Made by a program: the position numbers and the translations under genes. A stretch of DNA of 64,000 bases from assembly GCA_965202675.1 (NCBI GenBank), contig OZ241842.1, positions 372,001-436,000 of the forward strand, written 5' to 3'. The DNA is from CATQHD01 sp965202675. GTDB taxonomy: Bacteria; Actinomycetota; Acidimicrobiia; Spongiisociales; Spongiisociaceae. Shown here piece by piece: positions 14,286 through 21,424 of this stretch (positions within the stretch are counted from its first letter, which is position 1; each line of letters starts with the position of its first letter). Under the pieces are notes generated by a model. That model was given only the letters and a program-made list of their open reading frames with translations, did no database searches and had not been told where the DNA came from.

Positions 14286-15641
14286 ATGGCGGAGCGGCTG
14301 GTGGTCATCGGGGGCGACGCGGCGGGGATGTCGGCGGCCAGCCAGGCGCGCCGCCGCCGCCCGGCGGACGATCTGGAGATCATCGCCCTGGAACGCTCCG
14401 GCTGGGTCAGCTACTCGGCCTGCGGGGAGCCCTACTACGTAGCGGGTTACGTCGAGCCGTTGGAGCGCCTGGTGGCCCGCACCCCCGAGCAGTTCGCCCG
14501 GATGGACATCGAGGTGCGTACCCGCCACGAGGCCGCCGCCGTCGACCTGGACCGGCGCCGGGTAGGAGTCGTCGACCTCGCGTCGGGGGACCGCACGGAG
14601 CTGGGTTTCGACCTCCTGATGATCGGGACGGGCGCCCGGCCGATCCGCCCCGCCATCGACGGCGCCCGGCTGCCCGGCGTGTACGGCCTCCATACCCTGG
14701 ACGACGCCGCCGTCCTCAGGGAGGCCGCCGACCGCGGCCCCGGCAATGCGGTGGTGGTGGGCGGAGGGTACGTCGGGCTGGAAGCGGCCGAGGCCTTCCA
14801 CAGCAGGGGCTGGAAGACGACCGTGCTGACCTCGGGGCGGGCGGTGCTCGACCGCACCCTCGACCCCGACCTGGGGGCGCTGGTGGTGTCGGCGATGGAG
14901 CGGATGGGAATCCGGGTGGTTACGGGCACCAGGGTGCAATGCATCAACGGGGCGGCGCAGGTGGAGAGCGTGGGGTGCGACGACGAGACCCATCCGGCCG
15001 AGGCGGTGGTGCTCGGCCTGGGGTTCCGCCCCGAGTCGGGCCTCGCCGCCCGGGCCGGGATCGGGCTGGGGCCGACCGGAGCGGTCGCGGTGGACGACCG
15101 CCAGCGCACCGACGCCAGTGGGGTGTGGGCGGGCGGCGACTGCGCCGAGGCCCGGCACCGGCTGACCGGGCGTCCGGTCAACTTCCATCTGGGAACCATC
15201 GCCAACAAGGCGGGCCGGGTGGCGGGCATCGACATCGGCGGCGGAGAGGCCCGCTTCCCCGGCGTGCTGGGCACCGCCATCACCAAGGTGTGCGATCTGG
15301 AGATCGCCTCCACCGGGCTGCGTCCGGCGGAAGCGGCCGAGGCCGGATACGACCCGGTGGCGGGCGACGCCCGGGGAACCACCGCCGCTGGTTACTGGCC
15401 GTCAGCCTCGCCCATGACCATCCGGGCAACGGCGGAGCGGAACGGCGGCCGGCTGCTCGGCGCCCAGGTGGTGGGCGGGCCGGGCGCCGGCAAACGGATC
15501 GATGTGTTCGCCGCCGCTGTCTGGGCCGGGATGACCGCCCATGAACTGGCCTGGGCGGACCTCGCCTACGCCCCGCCCTTCTCGGGCGTCTGGGACCTGA
15601 TACACATAGCCGCCCGCCGGACCGCCGACCAGACCTCCTGA
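14286..15641 (+). CDS. CoA-disulfide-reductase-like FAD/NAD(P) oxidoreductase
   Basis: This 451-residue flavoprotein belongs to the pyridine-nucleotide-disulfide reductase superfamily. It has an FAD-binding motif at the N-terminus (VVIGGDAAGMSAASQARR), the single redox cysteine of the CoA-disulfide reductase / NADH oxidase branch in SYSACGEPYYV, and an NAD(P)-binding motif VVVGGGYVGLEAAE. GVWAGGDCAE is the second FAD site, and a dimerisation domain ends the protein. Likely roles are reduction of CoA disulfides or peroxide/oxygen defence. ATG at 14286 follows GGAGG. It may be transcribed from element B. The exact substrate is uncertain. Confidence 0.85.
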   Translation: MAERLVVIGGDAAGMSAASQARRRRPADDLEIIALERSGWVSYSACGEPYYVAGYVEPLERLVARTPEQFARMDIEVRTRHEAAAVDLDRRRVGVVDLASGDRTELGFDLLMIGTGARPIRPAIDGARLPGVYGLHTLDDAAVLREAADRGPGNAVVVGGGYVGLEAAEAFHSRGWKTTVLTSGRAVLDRTLDPDLGALVVSAMERMGIRVVTGTRVQCINGAAQVESVGCDDETHPAEAVVLGLGFRPESGLAARAGIGLGPTGAVAVDDRQRTDASGVWAGGDCAEARHRLTGRPVNFHLGTIANKAGRVAGIDIGGGEARFPGVLGTAITKVCDLEIASTGLRPAEAAEAGYDPVAGDARGTTAAGYWPSASPMTIRATAERNGGRLLGAQVVGGPGAGKRIDVFAAAVWAGMTAHELAWADLAYAPPFSGVWDLIHIAARRTADQTS

Positions 15642-15710
15642 TCGGACAATCAGAACACACAGAGCCGTCCGCATCGCGGCCCTCGGGCCGGATCTTCGGA
15701 AGGCGGGCGG

Positions 15711-15947
15711 TCAGCGTCCGAGCAGGATCGTCAGGGTGACGGTGGTCATGGCGAAGACCACCGCCGTGAACACGGTGATGCGGTTGAGGTTGCGCTCGGC
15801 CAGGGTGGCGCCCCCCATCCCCCCCTGCATGCCGCCGCCGAACAGGTCGCCGAGGCCCCCCTTGCCCGAATGGAGCAGGATCAGGAACACCAGCGCCACC
15901 GCCATGATGAGGTGGATGATGGTGAGGATGGCGGTAACGATGGACAC
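15711..15947 (-). CDS. secG: Preprotein translocase subunit SecG
   Basis: SecG assists the SecYEG channel. The 78-residue product has two membrane helices (IVTAILTIIHLIMAVALVFL and VFTAVVFAMTTVTLTILLG) separated by the Gly-rich loop LHSGKGGLGDLFGGGMQGG, which is diagnostic. Start is GTG at 15947. It ends the tpiA-gpmA-secG group, as secG often follows glycolytic genes in Actinobacteria. Confidence 0.95.
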   Translation of the reverse strand: MSIVTAILTIIHLIMAVALVFLILLHSGKGGLGDLFGGGMQGGMGGATLAERNLNRITVFTAVVFAMTTVTLTILLGR

Positions 15948-16038
15948 GCGGGGCCCCTTCCGTGTTGCCTGACTGCTCCGGGCGGCCCAATTATGGCATC
16001 CCGGCCCGCAGGATCAAACCCTATCCGGCCGCCGCGCC

Positions 16039-16791
16039 TTACCCGGCCTGGGCGGCCACCGCCGCTGCAGCAGCCGCCGCCTTTTCCTGGTCGCCCAGGT
16101 AGCGGTCGGATACATAGCGCAGATCGGAATCCAGCTCCAGCACCAAGGGGATCCCGGTGGGGATGTTGAGCCGGGTGATCTCCTCGGCGCCGATGCCCTT
16201 CAGGTATTTGAGCAGGGCCCGCAGGCTGTTGCCGTGGGCCGCCGCCAGCACCCGCTTCCCGGCCCGCAGGTCGGGAACGATGCCGCCCCGCCAGTAGGGA
16301 ACCGCCCGGGCCACCACGTCGGCCAGGCACTCGGCGGCGGGCGCCTCCCCGTCCGGGATGGAGGCGTAGCGGGCGTCGAAGCGGGGGTGGCGCGGGTCGT
16401 CCGGCTCCAGGGGCGGGGGCGGGACGTCGTAACTGCGGCGCCACAGGAACACCTGCTCCGGCCCGTGCCGGGCCGCCGTCTCCTTCTTGTTCAGCCCCTG
16501 CAGCGCCCCGTAGTGGCGCTCGTTGAGCCGCCAGCTCCTCCGCACCGGTATCCAGTGGAGGTCCATGCGGTCCAGGGCGATGCAGGCGGTGTCGATCGCC
16601 CGCCGCAGCACCGAGGTATGCACCGCGTCGAACAGGAATCCTTCCCCGGCCATCAGCTCGCCCGCCGCCTCGGCCTCCGCCCGCCCTTGTTCGGTCAGCG
16701 GTACGTCGGTCCAGCCGCTGAAGCGGTTCTCCAGGTTCCAGGTGCTCTCGCCGTGGCGCAGCAGCACCACCTCGACGGTTGTCTCACCCAT
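16039..16791 (-). CDS. gpmA: 2,3-bisphosphoglycerate-dependent phosphoglycerate mutase
   Basis: This enzyme interconverts 3- and 2-phosphoglycerate in glycolysis. The 250-residue protein has the phosphohistidine motif LLRHGESTWNLENRFSGW, the RLNERHYGALQGLNK block and the second catalytic histidine in AAHGNSLRALLKYL. Length is normal for the dPGM family; the C-terminus has an Ala-rich tail. It sits 28 bp after tpiA and 91 bp before secG, on the same strand. Confidence 0.96.
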   Translation of the reverse strand: MGETTVEVVLLRHGESTWNLENRFSGWTDVPLTEQGRAEAEAAGELMAGEGFLFDAVHTSVLRRAIDTACIALDRMDLHWIPVRRSWRLNERHYGALQGLNKKETAARHGPEQVFLWRRSYDVPPPPLEPDDPRHPRFDARYASIPDGEAPAAECLADVVARAVPYWRGGIVPDLRAGKRVLAAAHGNSLRALLKYLKGIGAEEITRLNIPTGIPLVLELDSDLRYVSDRYLGDQEKAAAAAAAVAAQAG

Positions 16792-16819
16792 TGCCCGGAC
16801 CTCCCTCCCCCGCCGCCTG

Positions 16820-17599
16820 TTATCTCCAGTATCTCACGCACATCGCGAAGGTGTCGGCGTCCAGGGAGGAGCCCCCCACCAGCCCCCCGTCGATGTCCCG
16901 CTTGGCCATCAGGGCGGCGGCGTTGCCCGGATCGATCGACCCGCCGTACAGGATGAGCACCCGGTCGGCCGCTCCGCCCTTCCGCTCCCGGATGCACTCC
17001 CTGACCGCGGAGGCCATCTCCTGGGCGTCGGAGGGGTCGGCGTGCCGTCCGGTACCGATCGCCCAGACCGGTTCGTAGGCCACCACCGCCCGGGCGGCGT
17101 CCTCGGCCGGAATCCTGGCCAGCGCCGCCCCGACCTGGCGGCGCACCACCTCCTCCGCCTTCCCCGCCTCCCGCTCTTCGAGAGTCTCCCCCACCGCCGC
17201 GATCGGCGTCAGCCCGGCCGCCAGCGCCGCCCTGACCTTGCGGTTGACCGTCCGGTCGTCCTCCCCGAACAGCCGGCGGCGCTCCGAGTGGCCCGCTATC
17301 ACATAGCTGACCGACAGCTTGGCCAGCATGGGCGCCGATATCTCCCCCGTGTAGGCGCCGGACGCCTCCCAGTGCATGTTCTGGGCGGCGATCAGGATGG
17401 GCAGGCCGTCCATCTCGATCACCGTCTGCACCGAACGCAGCGAGGTGAAGGGAGGCGCCACCGCCACGTCCACCCGGTCGTAGTCCTCCGGGTCGAGCAG
17501 GTAACTGAGCTTCTGCACCCGTTGGATGGCTTCGAGGTGGGCGCCGTGCATCTTCCAGTTGCCCACCATCAGCGGTTTGCGCGTCGGGTTCGAGTTCAT
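16820..17599 (-). CDS. tpiA: Triosephosphate isomerase
   Basis: This enzyme interconverts dihydroxyacetone phosphate and glyceraldehyde-3-phosphate. The 259-residue protein shows NWKMH (catalytic lysine), IAGHSERR (catalytic histidine), AYEPVWAIGTG (catalytic glutamate) and the phosphate loop ILYGGS. The start ATG at 17599 matches the family N-terminus. In relatives pgk lies directly upstream; here 1.7 kb of repeat and foreign DNA separates them. Confidence 0.96.
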   Translation of the reverse strand: MNSNPTRKPLMVGNWKMHGAHLEAIQRVQKLSYLLDPEDYDRVDVAVAPPFTSLRSVQTVIEMDGLPILIAAQNMHWEASGAYTGEISAPMLAKLSVSYVIAGHSERRRLFGEDDRTVNRKVRAALAAGLTPIAAVGETLEEREAGKAEEVVRRQVGAALARIPAEDAARAVVAYEPVWAIGTGRHADPSDAQEMASAVRECIRERKGGAADRVLILYGGSIDPGNAAALMAKRDIDGGLVGGSSLDADTFAMCVRYWR

Positions 17600-17682
17600 G
17601 GGGCAACGCCTGATTCTACAGCACCGCTTCCGCAGGCCGCCGCCCGGGCGGGGTCCCGCACAGTTCGGGTTCTGAGCCGAGG

Positions 17683-17718
17683 TTCAGAGGAGGCGCCGGA
17701 AAGGGCCGGACCTCTGAA
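17683..17718. promoter_or_regulatory. Inverted repeat upstream of tpiA / element E
   Basis: TTCAGAGG and CCTCTGAA form an 8-bp stem around a 20-base GC-rich loop, between the tpiA start and element E. It could be a terminator for incoming transcription or a protein site; no T run is present. Confidence 0.35.
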
Positions 17719-17763
17719 ATCATGGAATGACAAAAAAATCCGGCCGGATCCCGCACAAGGGTA

Positions 17764-17792
17764 TTGACCTTGTCGCACCGATGCTGTATCAA
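17764..17792 (+). promoter_or_regulatory. Element E promoter block
   Basis: TTGACC, 17 bp, TATCAA, with the CAAGGGTA lead-in and A7 run upstream. Confidence 0.68.
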
Positions 17793-17993
17793 TGGAGGAG
17801 CCGAAAGCACCTCCGGTCCGCAGCCGGCGCAGACCGAGACAGGGATCATCCTCCGAACGCGGCCCTCCGGGGTACTGACCGACCGCGTCCGGAAATCAGG
17901 TGGTGGAGGTGGGGGCCGGGCCCGCGAAGCGGAGCGTGGGGGCGGTGTTTTTCGCGTTCTTGCCGGGGCCGGGGCCGGGGGCGGGGCGGGGGT

Positions 17994-18166
17994 TTGACCA
18001 GGGGATTTGCAGAAAGGTCCTCGCCTATCCCAAAGGCTGTCTTCTGTTCGGGGGTGGGACAGGGGTTTTGACCAGGGGGTTCACAGAAAATGGGCATCCG
18101 GGTGCGCCATTGCCGTAGACGGTTCCGCACGGTGGATAGGGGCTTGACCAAAGGGGTTCGCAGGAA
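17994..18166 (+). repeat. Three-copy mini-array in element E, period 74-76 bp
   Basis: Copies of TTGACCAGGGGGTTCGCAGA (plus AAG) lie at 17994-18016, 18068-18090 and 18144-18166. The 51- and 53-bp intervals differ from each other and from those of element F, apart from a conserved AGGGG just before each repeat. Confidence 0.8.
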
Positions 18167-18449
18167 GGGTTCGGGTTTGCGCGGTGTTGGGCAATACGGC
18201 CGGGTAGGAGGGGGCGCGGATGGGGGATGACCCGCTGTTCCGTCGGAGGCGCAGCGTCCTGCCGCCCCATGCTCATCGAGTAGAACCATCCGACCTTGGA
18301 CGGACACTCCTGTACTGCTGCCCATGCTCATCGGACAGAACGACCAACAGTAGGCACGCCCCTCGGCGGTCAACGGGTCGGCGGTCTCCTGCGTCGTGTG
18401 TCCCTCCTCTTCTCGGAAAGAACAACATGACGGCGGAGGTCCTGTTCCA

Positions 18450-18536
18450 TCCGCACGGTGTTCCCAACCGGACGCCCTGTTTCTTTGCCGGCGCCAACGC
18501 CGCTTTCGTCCGTTCGGAAATCTGGGACCGTTTCAA
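18450..18536 (-). pseudogene. Serine-recombinase (resolvase) remnant
   Basis: Minus-strand translation gives SQISERTKAALAPAKKQGVR followed by LGTP, a match to the segment after the catalytic domain in resolvase/invertase proteins. There is no catalytic N-terminal domain upstream and no HTH downstream, so only a fragment remains. It lies between element E and an AT-richer gene, marking past mobile DNA between tpiA and pgk. Confidence 0.6.
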
Positions 18537-18667
18537 ATCAGCGGCAGGTGAGCGCTACATACCCCGCACACCTCACCGGAAAACGGCCCGTAGACGCAAT
18601 CAGAACTTCCACCAGATACTCGCCCGCCTCGAGTACCTGCGAGCAAGCAGGTATCGTTTCTGCTCGA

Positions 18668-19201
18668 TCAGATACAACGAGATGCGATGACACAGCCTGT
18701 TGGTATAAAAGAACCCACTCGATGGGCTGCATACGCCATGGCGATCAATAAAACTTGGGGCACCAGCCCTTGAGCGGCGATAGACGGCAAGCGGACTACC
18801 CGTAACAACAGCAACCCTGCCACCAAAGCAAAAAGCCCCAGAACATATGGTAAAAGCAAAGCACTCATATAGCCGATGGTGCGAGGCCTCCGATGAAACA
18901 CCTCAACCAGCAAAGTCCGACCGTCAGGCAACAGTAAACTAAAATCCAGACTTTCTCCGTTAAGCCAATCTTCCAAACGGCGTTTAGACCGACTCAGCCG
19001 ACTCTCAGGCAAATCGGGGCACCACTCCGGACCTAGATACTTCTCGGCCATCCTAAACAAGCTTTTGCGGGGCTGAACCGAGGACGTTGTGCCGTGCAGG
19101 GCAATGCTGGAATCCTTATGAGAGTAGACCCACATAGCCCCATCAGATCTCTTATAGGGACGCTCCGGCCCATAAGGAATGAGTTCCTCGTTGCGAGCCA
19201 T
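18668..19201 (-). CDS. Hypothetical protein with C-terminal membrane helices (177 aa)
   Basis: The product starts MARNEELIPYGPERPYKRSD, has a polar domain of about 110 residues (including VEVFHRRPRTIGY) and two hydrophobic helices near 112-130 and 140-157. It is visibly less GC-rich than its neighbours and sits between pgk and tpiA together with a resolvase remnant, so it was probably acquired. No family is recognised. Confidence 0.7.
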   Translation of the reverse strand: MARNEELIPYGPERPYKRSDGAMWVYSHKDSSIALHGTTSSVQPRKSLFRMAEKYLGPEWCPDLPESRLSRSKRRLEDWLNGESLDFSLLLPDGRTLLVEVFHRRPRTIGYMSALLLPYVLGLFALVAGLLLLRVVRLPSIAAQGLVPQVLLIAMAYAAHRVGSFIPTGCVIASRCI

Positions 19202-19297
19202 CGGTTTCTCTCTTCAGCAGCTTCGCCACCAACCCCTTCCCTACCTCGAGTTGCTATGACCGCACAACAAGCCGCCGCCTTGCCTTCAAGTTTAAGG

Positions 19298-20524
19298 TTA
19301 AGGTTTGGGCGGGCGGCGCGTCCACTTTTCCAATGCGGCTACTCCGGGCAGGGTTCGGCCTTGCAGCAGCTCGAGGCCGGCGCCGCCGCCGGTCGAGAGG
19401 TGGGTTACGCCTTCTTCCAGGCCGAGCAGGCGCAGCGCCGCCGCCGAATCTCCCCCGCCGACTGCGCTGAAGGCCTCCGACGAGGCTATTGCTTCCGCCA
19501 CCGCCGCCGTGCCCGCCCGGAAGCGCTCCCATTCGAACACCCCCATCGGCCCGTTCCAGAACACCGACCCGGCCCCGGCGATGACTTCCGCGAACCGTTC
19601 GGCGGTGCGGGGGCCGATGTCCAGCCCCGTCTGCCCCTTCCCGATGGATTCGACGCCGACCACGGAGCAGGCGGCGTCGGGGGCGAACCGGTCGGCCGCC
19701 GCCGCATCCACCGGCAGCACGATCCGCTCCCCCGCCTCCCCCGCCATCAGCTCCCGCAGCGGTTCCAGATGGTCCGGCTCCACCGGCGACAACCCCACTT
19801 CGCAGCCCCGGGCGGCCAGCAGGCTGAAACACATACCGCCGCCCACCAGCATGGCGTCCACCCGGGGCAGGAGCGCCTCGATGAGCGGCAGCTTGTCGGA
19901 AACCTTGGCGCCGCCCAGCACCACCACAAAGGGCCGGGGCGGGTCTTCCATCAGCACTCGGAACGCTTCCAGCTCCTCCACCAGCAGCGGCCCGGCGGCC
20001 GACCTCAGACGGGCGGCCACCCCGGAGGTGGAGGCATGCGCCCGGTGGGCGGACCCGAAGGCGTCCAGTACGAACAGGTCCACCCCCTCGGCCAGCGCCG
20101 CCGCCAGGTCCGGGTCGTCGGCGGCCTCCCCCGGATGGAAGCGGGTGTTCTCCAGGAGCACCACGTCACCGGGGCGGGCGGCGTCAACCAGCCGGGCGGC
20201 GTCCGCCCCCACGACATCCCGGGCGGACTCCACCGGAAAACCGCCGACCGCGGCCAGGGCCTCCGCCGCCGGCGCCAGGCGCAGGCCTTCTTCTACCCGC
20301 CCGCCCGGACGGCCCAGATGACTGCACACCACCACGGCCGCCCCCGCCTCCCGCAGACGCCCGACGGCCGGCGCCGCCGCCCGGATGCGGAAGTCGTCGG
20401 CAACCCTTCCGCCCCGCAGGGGAACGTTCAGGTCGGACCGCAGCAGCACCCGGCGGCCCTCCAACTCCAGGTCGTCAAGGGTCAGGAAAGGGCGCGAACC
20501 CCCGCCCGTGCCGCCGCCGCCCAC
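19298..20524 (-). CDS. pgk: Phosphoglycerate kinase
   Basis: It transfers phosphate between 1,3-bisphosphoglycerate and ADP. The 408-residue protein has RSDLNVPLRGG, CSHLGRPGG, LLENTRFHPGE, VLGGAKVSDKLPLIEALL, the nucleotide-site block FWNGPMGVFEWERF and the C-terminal STGGGAGLELLQGRTLPGV. The GTG start at 20524 is 3 bp after the rapZ stop, so the two are likely co-translated. The usual neighbour gap is not here. Confidence 0.96.
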   Translation of the reverse strand: MGGGGTGGGSRPFLTLDDLELEGRRVLLRSDLNVPLRGGRVADDFRIRAAAPAVGRLREAGAAVVVCSHLGRPGGRVEEGLRLAPAAEALAAVGGFPVESARDVVGADAARLVDAARPGDVVLLENTRFHPGEAADDPDLAAALAEGVDLFVLDAFGSAHRAHASTSGVAARLRSAAGPLLVEELEAFRVLMEDPPRPFVVVLGGAKVSDKLPLIEALLPRVDAMLVGGGMCFSLLAARGCEVGLSPVEPDHLEPLRELMAGEAGERIVLPVDAAAADRFAPDAACSVVGVESIGKGQTGLDIGPRTAERFAEVIAGAGSVFWNGPMGVFEWERFRAGTAAVAEAIASSEAFSAVGGGDSAAALRLLGLEEGVTHLSTGGGAGLELLQGRTLPGVAALEKWTRRPPKP

Positions 20525-20527
20525 CTC

Positions 20528-21424
20528 TCACCCGTCCAGGTCCCGGTGACGGACCGCGGCGCTGTACCCCTGCGAAGCCAGCCAGGACCCGACCTCTTCG
20601 GCCACGGCCACCGAGCGGTGCCTCCCGCCCGTGCACCCGACGCCGATGCTCACATAGGACTTGCCCTCCGCCCGGTAACGGGGCACCAGGAACGACAGCA
20701 TCCCGTACACCCGGTCCAGAAACCCCTCCGCATCCCCGTTGGAGAACACATGCCCGCGCACCGCCGCGTCCCGGCCGGTCAGGGGGCGCAGCTCCGGCGA
20801 CCAGTGCGGGTTGGGCAGGAAGCGCACGTCGAACATCAGATCCACATCCCGGGGGGCGCCCTTCTTGAATCCGAACGACTTGACCGTCAGGTGCATGACC
20901 TGCTCCCCCGCCAGGGCCGACAGGTGCTGGGCGAACCAGCTGCGCAGCTGATGGACGTTGATGTCGCTGGTGTTCACATACATGTCGGCACGCACCCGAA
21001 GGTCGGCCATGAGCCCCCGCTCGGCGGCTATGGACTCGGCCAGGGTCTCCAAGCCGAGCGGGTGGGGGCGGCGGTGCTCCTCATAGCGGCGGATCAGCAC
21101 ATCGTCGTCGGCGTCGAGGAACACCAGGGTTACCCCGACGCCCGCCTCCTCCAGCGCCCCGATGTGGGACTCCAGCCGGTCGAGGGGGAACCCGCCCCGG
21201 CTGTCGAGCACCACCGCCAGAAGCCGGCGGCCCGACCTCAGGCCGTTCAGCTCCACCACCCGGCGCAGCAGCTCGGGAGGCAGGTTGTCGATCACATAGA
21301 AACCGAGGTCCTCGAGGACTTTGGCCCCGGTGGAACGCCCCGCCCCGGAGAGGCCGGTCAGCACCAGCAACCGGGGGTCGCCGCCCCCGGCCCACTCCCC
21401 CGGCGGGGCTTCAGGCTCTGCCAT
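20528..21424 (-). CDS. rapZ: RapZ-family nucleotide-binding protein (YvcJ)
   Basis: This 298-residue protein has the N-terminal P-loop LVLTGLSGAGRSTGAKVLED, VIDNLPPELL, and the C-terminal block SIGVGCTGGRHRSVAVAEEV, all hallmarks of the RapZ/YvcJ family. In E. coli RapZ delivers a small RNA for decay; in Gram-positives it has GTPase activity and is linked to cell-wall metabolism. ATG at 21424 overlaps uvrC by 14 bp. In most Actinobacteria yvcK and whiA follow; here pgk follows directly. Confidence 0.94.
   Translation of the reverse strand: MAEPEAPPGEWAGGGDPRLLVLTGLSGAGRSTGAKVLEDLGFYVIDNLPPELLRRVVELNGLRSGRRLLAVVLDSRGGFPLDRLESHIGALEEAGVGVTLVFLDADDDVLIRRYEEHRRPHPLGLETLAESIAAERGLMADLRVRADMYVNTSDINVHQLRSWFAQHLSALAGEQVMHLTVKSFGFKKGAPRDVDLMFDVRFLPNPHWSPELRPLTGRDAAVRGHVFSNGDAEGFLDRVYGMLSFLVPRYRAEGKSYVSIGVGCTGGRHRSVAVAEEVGSWLASQGYSAAVRHRDLDG

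Larger units (their letters stand above)
17722..18355 (+). repeat. Element E: subfamily II copy of the multicopy promoter-bearing structured element
   Basis: The full-length partner of element F in inverted orientation. In order: A/T run (AATGACAAAAAAATCC), promoter block, leader, G-rich tract (GGTGGTGGAGGTGGGGGCC), CCCGC-GAA-GCGGA stem-loop (17921-17933), GTTTTTCGCGTTCTTGCC, three 23-bp repeats, then a paired ATGCTCATCGRRYAGAAC unit (about 18269 and 18326). The leader is highly conserved with F, while the intervals between repeats are not. No conserved reading frame. It points into the 3' side of the gene at 18668, so it is not an obvious leader and may be a free-standing RNA. Confidence 0.8.

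Noticed and set aside
17994..18166. A true CRISPR array
   Set aside because: Only three imperfect repeats, intervals over 50 bp, and no cas genes in the window. Described instead as a mini-array within an element.
18220..18690. Plus-strand frames overlapping element E and the resolvase remnant
   Set aside because: No family resemblance, poor starts, and they cross the repeat boundary; the minus-strand resolvase match is more informative.
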